Source: Aeromicrobium sp. Root344 | Lineage (GTDB): Bacteria; Actinomycetota; Actinomycetes; Propionibacteriales; Nocardioidaceae | Assembly: GCF_001425755.1 (NCBI RefSeq) | Contig: NZ_LMDH01000001.1 | Span: 2,285,802-2,349,801 of the forward strand | Reading direction: 5' to 3' | DNA: 64,000 nt | In this document: piece by piece, positions 45,599 to 56,856 of the stretch | How positions within the stretch are numbered: the stretch's first letter is position 1 | How the letters are laid out: each line of letters begins with the position of its first letter | Position numbers and translations under genes: made by a program | Notes under the pieces: model-generated | The model's input: only the letters and a program-made list of their open reading frames with translations | Told to the model about the DNA's origin: nothing | Databases searched by the model: none

Positions 45599-45602
<4 letters not shown>
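44295..45602 (-). CDS. Fused dTDP-4-keto-6-deoxyglucose 3,5-epimerase / dTDP-4-dehydrorhamnose reductase (RmlC-RmlD)
   Basis: Bifunctional protein of 435 residues for the last two steps of dTDP-L-rhamnose synthesis. Residues 1-about 170 are an RmlC cupin: GRGWFKENWQRARM, TRGIHAEPWDKLVSVATG with the catalytic His, VFVPRGVANSYQTL, and NIPWPLP. Residues about 180-435 are RmlD: VILGADGQLGRAL (GxxGxxG), INAAAYTAVDAAET, YVFDG and the YGQTK active-site Tyr/Lys. GTG 45602 overlaps the stop of the cytidylyltransferase gene (GTGA). In most bacteria the two enzymes are separate. Confidence 0.88.
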
Positions 45603-47983
<2,381 letters not shown>

Positions 47984-48053
47984 ACGCTCGCTGTTCATCC
48001 GGCAGCCACCTGCTCGCAGCCACCGAGTCATGCCGCCCCGTCATCGTGAAGGC

Positions 48054-48719
48054 ATGACAGCAATCGCGCTGACCCTTGCGCTCGGCCTCGGCCTGGCGTT
48101 CGCCGAGTCCGGACTCGGCCTCGGCATCGTGCTGCCCGGCGAGACGGCGATCGTGGTCCTGGCTGCCACGATGGGCTCGCCCGTGGAGATGGTTGCGCTC
48201 GGGATCGTCGTGATGGTCGGCGCCACGTGTGGCGATCACGTCGGCTACCTCCTGGGTCGTCGCTATGGCGACGCACTGCGTGAGACGAAGGCAGTCAAGC
48301 GCCTCGGCGTACGCCACTACGATCGCGCGACCGACTTGCTGCGGCGTCGCGGCGGGCTCGCGGTGTTCGCCACCCGGCTCGTGCCGATCGTCCGTACCCT
48401 CACGCCTGCAGCTGCTGGCGCGTCGGGCCTGGAGTACCGCAGGTTCGCGCCCGCGTCGCTCGCGGGTTCTGCCACGTGGTCCGCGGCCTACGTCGGCGGC
48501 GGCTCGACCGTGGCCGCGGTGACCGCGATGGCGACCGACGCGTTCGGGCGGGCCACCTGGCTGTTGCTGGTGCTGCTCGCAGTGGGCCTGATCCCGGTGC
48601 TGATCGTTCGCACCGTCGCGGGCGTACGCCCGGTGTCTGCCGCACCGGACGTGGCGTCCCTCGAGCTCGCTGCCCGGCGGTCGAGGTTCTCGCCGCTGGT
48701 CAGCGACCTCCAGCACTAG
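48054..48719 (+). CDS. DedA family membrane protein
   Basis: DedA/SNARE-associated family protein of 221 residues, thought to act as a lipid-carrier or flippase (undecaprenyl-phosphate or phospholipid) using the proton gradient. GIVLPGETAIVVLAATMGS carries the conserved acidic residue after the re-entrant loop, GDHVGYLLGRRYG matches the GxxxGYxxGR motif, and FATRLVPIVRTLTPAAAG the F-x-R-x-x-P-x-x-R motif. The ATG at 48054 follows GTGAAGGC; the ORF extends back to 47970 without homology. Placed next to rhamnose genes, so envelope work is consistent. Confidence 0.9.
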   Translation: MTAIALTLALGLGLAFAESGLGLGIVLPGETAIVVLAATMGSPVEMVALGIVVMVGATCGDHVGYLLGRRYGDALRETKAVKRLGVRHYDRATDLLRRRGGLAVFATRLVPIVRTLTPAAAGASGLEYRRFAPASLAGSATWSAAYVGGGSTVAAVTAMATDAFGRATWLLLVLLAVGLIPVLIVRTVAGVRPVSAAPDVASLELAARRSRFSPLVSDLQH

Positions 48720-49009
48720 AGAATCAGCAGACCGGCCACGACCGCGGGGATCGCGCCGAGCAGGATCCACGGTGCGAACGCCGGTCGACGGTGGACCAGC
48801 CGGATCGCACCGAGCGCCACGATCCCGATGATCGCCATGACGACGAGCAGGATCGTGCCGTCGCTCCGGCGGCCGTCGTCCACGATGCTGCGGATCACGG
48901 CGATCAGCGCGCCGATGGGGAACGACGAGACGGCGAGGATCAGGAACGACACGACCCACCGCTGCACCTGCTCGGTCGTGAGCTCGCGGCGTACGCGCGT
49001 CCGGGACAT
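48716..49009 (-). CDS. Small membrane protein, function unknown
   Basis: Protein of 97 residues with three hydrophobic helices (WVVSFLILAVSSFPIGALIAVI, ILLVVMAIIGIVALGAIRLV, and FAPWILLGAIPAVVAGLLIL) after a basic N-terminus. No family recognised. CATACT 6 nt before ATG 49009 gives a leaderless start. Its stop overlaps the DedA stop on the opposite strand. The in-frame ORF reaching 50005 is a shadow of the MFS gene. Confidence 0.7.
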   Translation of the reverse strand: MSRTRVRRELTTEQVQRWVVSFLILAVSSFPIGALIAVIRSIVDDGRRSDGTILLVVMAIIGIVALGAIRLVHRRPAFAPWILLGAIPAVVAGLLIL

Positions 49010-49053
49010 GAGCACAGTATGTTGCCGGCCGTCCGTGGCCGGTGCGGTGGTCG

Positions 49054-50340
49054 TCAGTCGCGTACGGGTCGGCTGATGCGGTAGCGGACGAACGAGGGCA
49101 CCGCGAGCGAGGCGACCACGACGCCGACGACGACGAGGACCCCGCCACCGGCCGATGCCGCCGCCGTGCCGACCGCGGCAGCGGTGGCCCCGTGCAGGGT
49201 GTCGGCGATGCGCGGACCGCCGGCGACGACGACGATGAAGACTCCTTGCAGGCGGCCCCGCACGGCATCGTCCGCGGCAGACTGGAGCATGCTGCTCCGG
49301 AACGCCGCCGAAGCGGTGTCGGCGGCGCCACCGATCACGAGCATCAGGAGCGCGACGACCAGCATGGGGGTGCGCCAGTGGTCGGCGAGGCCCACGCCGG
49401 TGCCGAAGCCGACCATCGCCAGGCCCCAGATGAGGATGCAGACGACGACGGCCCGACCCTGCCGCTCGACACGGGAGACCCACCCGCTGAAGATGCCGCC
49501 GATGACGGCTCCGGCAGGGATCGCGGCGAACAGCAGGGCGAAGACCAGGCCGCCGCTGTCGGGTCCGCCGAAGTCGAGGTGGGCGATCTCGGGAAACAGC
49601 GCCCGCGGCATGCCGAAGACCATCGCGATGAGGTCGACGACGAACGACATCAGCAGCACGGGCTGCGTGCGCAGATAGGTGAAGCCCTCGATGACGGCCT
49701 TGATCCCCGGCACCCCGGCCGCCGCGTCGAGCACCGGAAGGCGCGGCAGCCGGACGACGGCGCTGAGCGTGGCGAACAGCGTGAACGTGTCGATCAGGTA
49801 CATCCACTCGAACCCGATGACCGGGATCAGGACACCGGCGACCAGCGGCCCCGCGATGGCGCCGGCCATCATGACCGTGGTGTTGAGCGAGTTGGCGGCG
49901 GGCAGCAGGGTCAGGTCGAGCAGCTTGGGCAGGACCGCGCTGCGGGTCGGCTGGTTGACGGCGAAGAACGCCTGCTGGACCGAGAACAGCGCGAGCAGGA
50001 GCCACACGTTGGTGTTGCCGGCGGCGGCCTGCAGCCAGAACAGCGCACTGGTGACGATCAGGCCGATCGTCGTGAAGATGAGGATGGTCCGGCGGTCGAA
50101 CACGTCCGCGAGCGCACCACCGTAGAGGCCGAACACGATCAGGGGCACGAGCCCGAAGACGCCGGCGAGCCCGACATAGGCCGAGGAGCCGGTGTCGGCA
50201 TAGATCTGCGCGGGGACCGCGACGACGGTCAGCTGGGCGCCGACGACCGTGATGATGTTGGCGGTCCAGAGCCTGCGGAAGTGCTGGTTGCGCAGCGGCC
50301 GGGTGTCGGCGAAGAAGTGGGAGAAGGATCGCCGTGCCAC
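49054..50340 (-). CDS. MFS transporter (EntS-like)
   Basis: Twelve-helix major facilitator of 428 residues in the EntS/enterobactin-exporter-like group by overall pattern: FRRLWTANIITVVGAQLTVVAVP begins helix 1, FGLYGGALADVFDRRTILIF is the motif A loop, and QQAFFAVNQPTRSAVLPKLL is the motif usual in this group. Substrate unknown. GTG 50340 with TAGATT 8 nt upstream. Located among genes without a shared pathway. Confidence 0.9.
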   Translation of the reverse strand: MARRSFSHFFADTRPLRNQHFRRLWTANIITVVGAQLTVVAVPAQIYADTGSSAYVGLAGVFGLVPLIVFGLYGGALADVFDRRTILIFTTIGLIVTSALFWLQAAAGNTNVWLLLALFSVQQAFFAVNQPTRSAVLPKLLDLTLLPAANSLNTTVMMAGAIAGPLVAGVLIPVIGFEWMYLIDTFTLFATLSAVVRLPRLPVLDAAAGVPGIKAVIEGFTYLRTQPVLLMSFVVDLIAMVFGMPRALFPEIAHLDFGGPDSGGLVFALLFAAIPAGAVIGGIFSGWVSRVERQGRAVVVCILIWGLAMVGFGTGVGLADHWRTPMLVVALLMLVIGGAADTASAAFRSSMLQSAADDAVRGRLQGVFIVVVAGGPRIADTLHGATAAAVGTAAASAGGGVLVVVGVVVASLAVPSFVRYRISRPVRD

Positions 50341-50379
50341 GTCAGGACAATCTACGGCACGCTCCCAGCGCGCCTCGGG

Positions 50380-51093
50380 TCAGGAGAAGGCAGCGATGTC
50401 GATCAGGATCCACGTCTGCTCGGCGCGGCCCAGCAGCTCGCCGTCGGCGGTGTAGAGCGCGGTGTCGGCCAGGAACTTGCGCCCCTCCTGGGACTCGAGG
50501 TGGCCGACCGCGAGGCACGGCTCGCCAGCGCGGGGCCGGCGCTCGACCTGCGCCGTCATCCGGCCGAGCACCATGGTGTTGCGGCTGAAGTCGGCCGCCC
50601 AGCCGCCGGGGCAGTCCAGCGCGGCCCAGGTGACCGGCAGGTCGAGGCCGTCCTCGCCGTCGAACGCCTCGTGCGGCGTCCAGGGCGCGGCGGTCAGGCC
50701 GGGCTCGGCGGGGTCGACCGGGCCCGCGAACAGGCGCAGGCCGTCGCCCTCGTCGCGCGCCGTGCCGCACGTGAAGCAGTGGTCGAACGGGTGGTGGGTG
50801 AAGCCCGGGTAGTGCGCCACGCCGGCGGCGGCCTCCTCGGGCGTCGGGCAGGCCGCCACATCACGCGAGAACGCCCCGGGTGCCGCATCGCCGATCACGG
50901 CGCCGCCCGCGGTCAGCAGCCGGACCTGGTCGCCGTCGCGCTCCCAGCTGAGCGGTACGTCCAGCGGCGGCGGGATGCGCAGGGTCGAGGTGACCGGTCC
51001 GTCGCTGTCGACCTCCTGGCCCAGCAGGCCGGCGACATAGCCGCCGTTGCCGGAGTGGAGGGGACCGTTGAACTGCCCGGGAATCGTGACCAC
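50380..51093 (-). CDS. Thioesterase-like (hotdog-fold) protein
   Basis: Protein of 237 residues. FNGPLHSGNGGYVAGLLGQ at the start and a central FDHCFTCGTARDEGDGLRLF (Cys-x-x-Cys-Gly) recall PaaI/acyl-CoA thioesterase-like proteins with two hotdog halves; PGGWAADFSRNTMVLGRMTAQV and GHLESQEGRKFLADTALY look like the second half. Acyl-CoA hydrolysis is a guess from the fold. GTG 51093 has TAGGGT 6 nt upstream. Next to photolyase with a 9-bp gap, but its own -10 suggests independent expression. Confidence 0.75.
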   Translation of the reverse strand: MVTIPGQFNGPLHSGNGGYVAGLLGQEVDSDGPVTSTLRIPPPLDVPLSWERDGDQVRLLTAGGAVIGDAAPGAFSRDVAACPTPEEAAAGVAHYPGFTHHPFDHCFTCGTARDEGDGLRLFAGPVDPAEPGLTAAPWTPHEAFDGEDGLDLPVTWAALDCPGGWAADFSRNTMVLGRMTAQVERRPRAGEPCLAVGHLESQEGRKFLADTALYTADGELLGRAEQTWILIDIAAFS

Positions 51094-51102
51094 CCGACCA
51101 CC

Positions 51103-52452
51103 CTAGGTCGTGATCGCCGCGTAGCGACGCAGTGACTCCCGGCGCTCCGCCGCGTGGTCGACCATCGGGGGCGGGTAGTCCGCCGGCGGCTCGTCCAGCT
51201 CCCACGGCGTGTGCACGTGGCGGGCGTCGACGTCGGCGAGCTCGGGCACCCAGCGGCGTACGTAGGCGCCGTCGGGGTCGAACTTCTTGCCTTGAGTCAT
51301 CGGGTTGAACACCCGGAAGTACGGCGCCGCGTCCGTGCCGCAGCCGGCGACCCACTGCCAGCCGTGCTGGTTGGAGGCGAGGTCGGCGTCGACCAGCAGC
51401 TCGAGGAAGTGCCGGGCGCCGTGCTGCCACTCGATGTGGAGGTCCTTGACGAGGAAGCTCGCGACGATCATGCGTACGCGGTTGTGCATCCAGCCCTCGC
51501 CCTTGAGCTGCCGCATGCCGGCGTCGACGATCGGGATGCCGGTGAGGCCGGCCTTCCACACCTCCAGGGCCTCACCCGGCTCGTCGTGATCCATCGCGGC
51601 GAACGCGGGGTTGTAGTAGCCGAACGCCGAGTCGGGGCGTTGGTGCAGCACATCGGCGTAGAACTCGCGGAACGCGAGCTCCCGGACGTACGCCGCGGCG
51701 CCCTGCGAGCGAAGCGGCGCGAGGTCGGCCAGCATCGTGCGCGGGTGGATCGTGCCCCACTTGAGGTGCACCGACATGCGGGACGTCCGGTCGTCACCGG
51801 GCAGGTCGCGGGCCCCGGCGTAGTCGGCGACGTCGTCGGCGAGGAACGCCTGCCAGCGGTCCGCGGCGGCCTGCTCGCCGAGGGGCGGCAGCGTCATCCC
51901 GGCCGGCACAGCGACGGCGGGGACCTGGTGCGTACGCCCGTCGGGCCGGATCCACGGCACGTCGGTCACCTCCGGCGCGGGCCCGCGCCAGCCGTGCTCG
52001 CGCCACGCCCGCGCGTACGGCGTGAAGACCCGGTAGCCCGAGCCATCGGCCTTCGTGACGCGCCCCGGTGCCACGGCGTACGGCGAACCGGTCCTGACGA
52101 GAAGGATGTCGTGCCGGGCGAGCGCCTCCTCGACGCGGCGATCGCGACGGGCGCCGTACGGGGCGAAGTCGCCCGCGACGTGCACGCTCGTGGCGCCAGC
52201 GGCACGAGCGACGCGGACGACCTCGTCGACCGGATCGCCGTGCACGACGTGCAGGCCGCCGAGGCGTTCGGAGAGGCCGGCCAGGAGCCGCGACAGCGCG
52301 GCCGTGCGGGCCCGGGCCGCGGTCGTCCACAGCTGGTCGTCGAGCACGAACAGCGGCACCACGCCATCCGCCCCGCAGGCGAGCGCTTCGTGGATCGCCG
52401 GATTGTCACGCAGCCGCAGGTCCCGTCTGAACCACATCACCGAGGTCGTCAC
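51103..52452 (-). CDS. phr: Deoxyribodipyrimidine photo-lyase
   Basis: FAD-dependent enzyme (449 residues) that reverses UV pyrimidine dimers with blue light. VMWFRRDLRLRDNPAI starts the antenna-binding alpha/beta domain; the FAD domain includes RELAFREFYADVLHQRPD, GIPIVDAGMRQLKGEGWMHNR and WQHGARHFLELLVDADLASN, with NQHGWQWVAGCGTDAAPYFR the family signature. GTG 52452 is preferred because GACAAT lies 7 nt upstream; an ATG at 52461 overlaps that box. Divergent from ideR. Confidence 0.95.
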   Translation of the reverse strand: MTTSVMWFRRDLRLRDNPAIHEALACGADGVVPLFVLDDQLWTTAARARTAALSRLLAGLSERLGGLHVVHGDPVDEVVRVARAAGATSVHVAGDFAPYGARRDRRVEEALARHDILLVRTGSPYAVAPGRVTKADGSGYRVFTPYARAWREHGWRGPAPEVTDVPWIRPDGRTHQVPAVAVPAGMTLPPLGEQAAADRWQAFLADDVADYAGARDLPGDDRTSRMSVHLKWGTIHPRTMLADLAPLRSQGAAAYVRELAFREFYADVLHQRPDSAFGYYNPAFAAMDHDEPGEALEVWKAGLTGIPIVDAGMRQLKGEGWMHNRVRMIVASFLVKDLHIEWQHGARHFLELLVDADLASNQHGWQWVAGCGTDAAPYFRVFNPMTQGKKFDPDGAYVRRWVPELADVDARHVHTPWELDEPPADYPPPMVDHAAERRESLRRYAAITT

Positions 52453-52507
52453 GTGTCCCATTGTCCGGTGGGGACGGCGAGGCCGCAGGACGTGGAACAA
52501 TGGCCTG

Positions 52508-53197
52508 GTGAGCGAGCTGATCGACACCACCGAGATGTACCTCCGCACGGTCTACGAGCTGGAAGAGGAGGGCATCACGCCGTTGCGCGCGCGCATCGCC
52601 GAGCGCCTCCACCAGAGCGGCCCGACCGTCAGCCAGACCGTGGCCCGCATGGAACGCGACGGGCTGCTCACGGTCGAGGGTGACCGGCACCTCGAGCTGT
52701 CGCCCAAGGGCCGCCAGCTCGCGACCCGCGTGATGCGCAAGCACCGGCTCGCGGAGCGGCTGCTGACCGACATCATCGGCCTCGAGATCGAGTACGTCCA
52801 CGAAGAGGCCTGCCGCTGGGAGCACGTGATGTCCGAGCAGGTCGAGCGCCGGCTCGTCGAACTGCTCGAGCACCCGACGGAGTCGCCCTACGGCAACCCG
52901 ATCCCCGGGCTGGCCGAGCTGGGCGAGCTGGGCGAGGACGCCGACTTCCTCGAAGGCGTCCAGCCGATGACCAAGGCGGTCAGCGGAGCCGTCGAGCCGA
53001 TCCGTCTCGTGGTGCGCCGCATCGCCGAGGAGCTGCAGAAGGACACCGAGGTCATGTCGGTGCTCCGCAGGGTCGGGGCGCTGCCCGGCAACGACATCTT
53101 GGTGTCGCAAGGGCACGACGGCCTGGTCGTCGCACGGCAGGGCGAGACCGCCGAGATCGACGCCGAGGCAGCCGTCCACGTCTTCGTGTCGCTCTGA
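52508..53197 (+). CDS. ideR: Iron-dependent repressor IdeR (DtxR family)
   Basis: Metal-activated repressor of 229 residues that controls iron uptake and storage genes. The N-terminal winged helix (GITPLRARIAERLHQSGPTVSQTVARMERDGL) is followed by the metal/dimer domain with EEACRWEHVMSEQVERRL, whose Cys, Glu and His are primary metal ligands in IdeR. YGNPIPGL is also diagnostic, and a C-terminal SH3-like domain (NDILVSQGHDGLVVAR) ends it. Complete three-domain architecture favours IdeR over MntR. GTG 52508 has AACAAT 6 nt upstream. Confidence 0.92.
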   Translation: MSELIDTTEMYLRTVYELEEEGITPLRARIAERLHQSGPTVSQTVARMERDGLLTVEGDRHLELSPKGRQLATRVMRKHRLAERLLTDIIGLEIEYVHEEACRWEHVMSEQVERRLVELLEHPTESPYGNPIPGLAELGELGEDADFLEGVQPMTKAVSGAVEPIRLVVRRIAEELQKDTEVMSVLRRVGALPGNDILVSQGHDGLVVARQGETAEIDAEAAVHVFVSL

Positions 53198-53311
53198 TCG
53201 TCGGGGTCGCCCCGTAGGCCCTCCCGGTTCTTCGTGGGGGATGCCCCTGGTTCTCGCCCTTCTCGCCGGGTTGTGGCCCTTCTGTGGTGGACCGGCTGGC
53301 AGAATTGACCC

Positions 53312-53794
53312 ATGACCGTCGGGACCGCCTTCAAGAGCTGGTTCCGACGCACGGGCAGCGAGATCCTCGGCTGGATCCTGACGGTCGCCGGCATCATCCT
53401 CATCCCGGCACCGGGCCCCGGCACCTTGGTTCTCGTCGCCGGCATCTCGTTGCTGTCGCGCAACTACGTCTGGGCGCAGAAGCTGCTCGGCCCGCTCGAG
53501 CGCAGGGCGATCGAGGCCGCCAAGTTCGGCGTCGCGACGTGGCCGCGGATCTTCCTCAGCTTCCTGGGCGGGGTGTGGCTCGTGGCGCTGGGCGTCGTGT
53601 GGTTCATCAGCCCGGAGATCCCCGAGTTCTCGATCCTCAGCGTGGGCTTCGGGCCGCAGCTCCCGGCTCATGGCTGGGGCACGGCGATCGGGCTGTGGAC
53701 GTCGGCGATCGCCGCCTGGGGCCTGCTGGCCTACAGCGTCGTGCGCTGGCACGAGCCCCGCAGGCCCAAGGCCGAGACTCACTCGAACGCGTAG
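53312..53794 (+). CDS. TIGR02611/PGPGW family transmembrane protein
   Basis: Protein of 160 residues with four hydrophobic segments. EILGWILTVAGIILIPAPGPGTLVLVAGI carries the PGPG motif between the first two helices; FLGGVWLVALGVVWFI and GTAIGLWTSAIAAWGLLAY follow. Family function unknown. CAGAAT (53300-53305) is 6 nt before the ATG. Its end overlaps the DUF1707 gene on the opposite strand by 16 bp. The 114-bp gap before it (53198-53311) holds no other feature I can support. Confidence 0.87.
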   Translation: MTVGTAFKSWFRRTGSEILGWILTVAGIILIPAPGPGTLVLVAGISLLSRNYVWAQKLLGPLERRAIEAAKFGVATWPRIFLSFLGGVWLVALGVVWFISPEIPEFSILSVGFGPQLPAHGWGTAIGLWTSAIAAWGLLAYSVVRWHEPRRPKAETHSNA

Positions 53795-54603
53795 CGGGCC
53801 AGCTCCTTGCCGTCCAGGCTGAACGTCCAGTAACCGTTCTCGCTGTACTCGTTCGACACGTAGACCGAGAACGTCGGCTCCGCACCGGAGCTGCGGATCA
53901 CGACGTACGTCGACGAGACGTCCTCGACCCCCAGCACCGAGGGCGAGCGCTTGACCGCCCGCGCGTACGCCGCAGGGTCGACCGCTGCCAGGTCGATCGA
54001 GACGGCGCCGGCCGGCCGGCTGCCCTTGCTCGGCTCACCCTCGAAGCCCTTGGCGAAGTACCAGTTCTCCACGCGGCGCTCGTCGTCCTTCATGACGACC
54101 TCGATGCTGGCGTAGTCCGGATAGATCGCGGCCGAGTCCACGATCGTCGTGCCGAACTTCGCCTTGGTCAGCGCCACGAGCTGCTCGAACCCCTCCGCCG
54201 TGTGGAGCTCGAGCTTCTCCTTGGGGTTCGGCGCCTGGGCGGTCGAACCCGGGGTCGTCGGCTCGTCGCTGTCGCCACCGGCGCTGGAGACCCACACCAC
54301 GACCGCGATCGCGGCGGGAACCAGCAGCGCGAGGAGCAGGCGAAGCAGGAAGCGACGCGACAGCCGTGTCGTGGAGGCGTCGCTGGAGGACGTCGTGAAG
54401 GCGGCGGCGACCTTCGACGGGAGCTTGGCGGCAGGTCCGAGGTCCGCGACGAGGTCGGCGAGCTCCTGCAGCGTCGTGGCCTGCAGCGCTGCCTGCGTAC
54501 GCGCTTCGCGCTCCGCGTCGTTGATGCGGCCGTCCGCGTAGGCGGCTTCGATGTCCTCCAGGCAGCTGTCGCGGTCAGCATCGCTCGCTCGGGTGGACAC
54601 CAT
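53779..54603 (-). CDS. DUF1707 domain-containing membrane-anchored protein (copy 1)
   Basis: Protein of 274 residues. DUF1707 (residues about 5-60: ASDADRDSCLEDIEAAYADGR, then INDAEREARTQAAL) is cytoplasmic and followed by one helix (LLRLLLALLVPAAIAVVVWV) and an extracytoplasmic domain with IYPDYASIEVVMKDD and YVSNEYSENGYWTFSLDG. The same two motifs recur in the protein at 55892, so the two are paralogues on either side of a subtilisin-like protease. ATG 54603, with TATCGT 7 nt upstream. Role unknown. Confidence 0.8.
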   Translation of the reverse strand: MVSTRASDADRDSCLEDIEAAYADGRINDAEREARTQAALQATTLQELADLVADLGPAAKLPSKVAAAFTTSSSDASTTRLSRRFLLRLLLALLVPAAIAVVVWVSSAGGDSDEPTTPGSTAQAPNPKEKLELHTAEGFEQLVALTKAKFGTTIVDSAAIYPDYASIEVVMKDDERRVENWYFAKGFEGEPSKGSRPAGAVSIDLAAVDPAAYARAVKRSPSVLGVEDVSSTYVVIRSSGAEPTFSVYVSNEYSENGYWTFSLDGKELARYAFE

Positions 54604-54694
54604 GCCGAGCACGATATCGGGACTCGCGCATCCGGCGGGTCGTAACCGCTGACCTCGGCGGGCGTTGTTCACCAGGGGACGAAAGGTGACCGAA

Positions 54695-55885
54695 GTGCGC
54701 ATGCGGATCGGACGAACGGCCGGAGCCATCGGGCTCGTCGCGACCATGATCGCCGCGGGCTCGTCCGGAGCCACTGCTGCCGATGACGGCGGACTGCGGC
54801 GCACGGCCACGGAGATCCTCGCGACCGCCACGCCGGGCGACCCGCTCAAGGTCGTGACCACGACCCGCACCTCGGGTGCGCCCAGGATCACCACGACCGT
54901 CGCGTCCAGCCGCGCCAACGCTCTCGACCTCATCCTCGCCGGGCTCAAGAAGCGGACCACCGTGGGCGTCGACATCGCGCACGAGGTGCACATCGACCTC
55001 TCCGACGACCCGCTGCGGGCCAAGCAGTGGGCGCTCACCAGGCTCGGCGCCGAGACGGCCTGGAAGACCTCGACGGGCCGCGGCGTCGTCGTCGCGGTCA
55101 TCGACACCGGGGTGCGGGCCGGCCACGTCGACCTCCGGGGCCACATCCTCACGGGCTACGACTTCATCGCGCCGGGCACCCCGCCGACCGACGAGAACGG
55201 CCACGGCACGCACGTTGCCGGCATCATCACGGCGATCGCCAACAACGGGCGCGGCATCGCGGGCCTCGCGCCCAACACGCGGGTGCTGCCCGTACGCGTC
55301 CTGGACCACGCCGGGGTGGGCGACTCCGCCACGGTGGCCAAGGGGATCGTGTGGGCGGTCGACCACGGTGCCAAGGTCATCAACCTGTCCCTGTCGTCGA
55401 CCCGCAGCGACACCGCCGGCCGTGCCGCCGTCGCGTACGCGCTCTCCCGGAACGTCGTGGTGGTGGCCGCGGCAGGCAACAACGGATGCGGCCTGTTCGG
55501 GTCGCCGCGCACCTATCCGGCCAGCTATGACGGCGTGTTGGGGGTCGGCGCCATCCAGTCCAACGGGGCGGTCGCGTCCTTCTCGAGCTGTGGCAGCTGG
55601 GTCGACGTCGCCGCACCCGGCAGCGGCATCCTGTCGACCACGTCCGCCACCCCGGATCCCTCGCTCGGCTGCCCCCCGCACTACTGCACGCTGTCGGGGA
55701 CGTCGATGGCCTCGCCCTACGCGGCGGCCGCAGCGGCGCTCGAGATCGCCAAGGTCGGCTCCGGGGTGAGCCAGGCGACGATCCGCTCGCTCATCCAGTC
55801 GACCGCCGACGATGCGGGATCCCGGGGCTACGACACGCGAACGGGCTACGGCGTCATCAACCCGCTCCGGATGCTCAGCCGTTGA
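54695..55885 (+). CDS. Secreted subtilisin-like serine protease (S8 family)
   Basis: Protein of 396 residues, exported. Signal peptide: basic start, hydrophobic core (GAIGLVATMIAAGSSGA), cut near ATAAD. A propeptide-like region of about 80 residues precedes the catalytic domain. Triad: D137 in VVVAVIDTGV, H170 in ENGHGTHVAGI, Ser about residue 336 in LSGTSMASPYAA; the oxyanion Asn is in AAGNNGCGLFG. Cys pairs near the Ser (LGCPPHYC) suggest disulfides. Start GTG 54695: SD GAAAGG lies 8 nt upstream. Flanked by two DUF1707 membrane proteins. Confidence 0.92.
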   Translation: MRMRIGRTAGAIGLVATMIAAGSSGATAADDGGLRRTATEILATATPGDPLKVVTTTRTSGAPRITTTVASSRANALDLILAGLKKRTTVGVDIAHEVHIDLSDDPLRAKQWALTRLGAETAWKTSTGRGVVVAVIDTGVRAGHVDLRGHILTGYDFIAPGTPPTDENGHGTHVAGIITAIANNGRGIAGLAPNTRVLPVRVLDHAGVGDSATVAKGIVWAVDHGAKVINLSLSSTRSDTAGRAAVAYALSRNVVVVAAAGNNGCGLFGSPRTYPASYDGVLGVGAIQSNGAVASFSSCGSWVDVAAPGSGILSTTSATPDPSLGCPPHYCTLSGTSMASPYAAAAAALEIAKVGSGVSQATIRSLIQSTADDAGSRGYDTRTGYGVINPLRMLSR

Positions 55886-55891
55886 GCCTGC

Positions 55892-56761
55892 TCAGGGCGC
55901 CCTGTACTCCGTGACCGTCGCGCCGGTGAGGCGCATCGTCCAGTAGCCGGTGTCGTTCGAGGCATTGGTGACGTAGACCGACATGACCGCGCGCCCCGAG
56001 CGGCTGTCGAAGATGAGATAGGTCCGGTCGGCGTCGCGGACGTTGAGCTGGGCGGGTGCGCGCCGGATCGCGCTGGTCAACGCCGTGACGCGTACGTCGC
56101 GCAGGTCCGACGACTTCGAGCCGGGCCGACGCGGGCTCGCGGTCGGGTTGTAGGGGAAGCTGCCGTTGTAGTACCAGCGCTGCGAGTGGTCGGGGTCGCC
56201 GGAGATCGGCACCTCGATCGTCGCGTAGTCGGGATAGATCACGGCGCTGAGGTAGCGCGTGCTGCCGAGCTTGGCGCGCATGTCGTCACGGAGCTTGACG
56301 AAGCCGTTGCGGGTCAGCAGATCGGGGTGAGGCGCCGCCGTCGCGGTCGGCCGGGTGATGCCCGGGATGGCCGGGCCCGTCGGGGAGCTGTCGGTCGTGC
56401 TGTCGAACAGCGAGGTGGCGAACGCTGCGCCAAGGGCGAGGCCCCCGATGACCAGGGCCCAGAGCAGCACGCGGCGCAATTCGCTGCCTGCCGCGAACCG
56501 TCCCACCGTACGTCCGAGCCGCGGGCTCGTGAGGGCGTCGCCGACGACGGTGCCGAACGACTCCTTCGACGCGGGTGCAGCCGCCGGCGCCCGGCCGTGG
56601 TCGGTCACCAGTGCGGCGAGCTCCGACAGGGTCGTCGCACCGGCGACCTTGGATGACCGGGTCGCGAACTCGGCGGCGTCGATCCGGCCGCTGGACAACA
56701 GCCCCTTGAGCTCGTCGAACGCCCCGCGTCGATCCTCGTCAGTCGCCGGCACGCCCTCCAT
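55892..56761 (-). CDS. DUF1707-like membrane-anchored protein (copy 2)
   Basis: Protein of 289 residues, paralogous to the protein at 53779. The N-terminal DUF1707-like segment (DEDRRGAFDELKGLLSSGRI) is followed by one membrane helix (VLLWALVIGGLALGAAFA), a Pro/Thr linker and an extracytoplasmic domain with VIYPDYATIEVPISGD and YVTNASNDTGYWTMRLTG, matching copy 1. Start ATG 56761: TACGCT (56774-56769) is 7 nt upstream; the frame also opens at 56779. Ends 6 bp from the convergent protease gene. Confidence 0.78.
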   Translation of the reverse strand: MEGVPATDEDRRGAFDELKGLLSSGRIDAAEFATRSSKVAGATTLSELAALVTDHGRAPAAAPASKESFGTVVGDALTSPRLGRTVGRFAAGSELRRVLLWALVIGGLALGAAFATSLFDSTTDSSPTGPAIPGITRPTATAAPHPDLLTRNGFVKLRDDMRAKLGSTRYLSAVIYPDYATIEVPISGDPDHSQRWYYNGSFPYNPTASPRRPGSKSSDLRDVRVTALTSAIRRAPAQLNVRDADRTYLIFDSRSGRAVMSVYVTNASNDTGYWTMRLTGATVTEYRAP

Positions 56762-56856
56762 GCAGCGCAGCGTAGCCACGCAGCGGCCCTCCCGGAGGTG
56801 AAATCACCTCACGGGTCCTCTGGCTCCCGACCGTGCGCATGGCAGAGGATGGGTGC

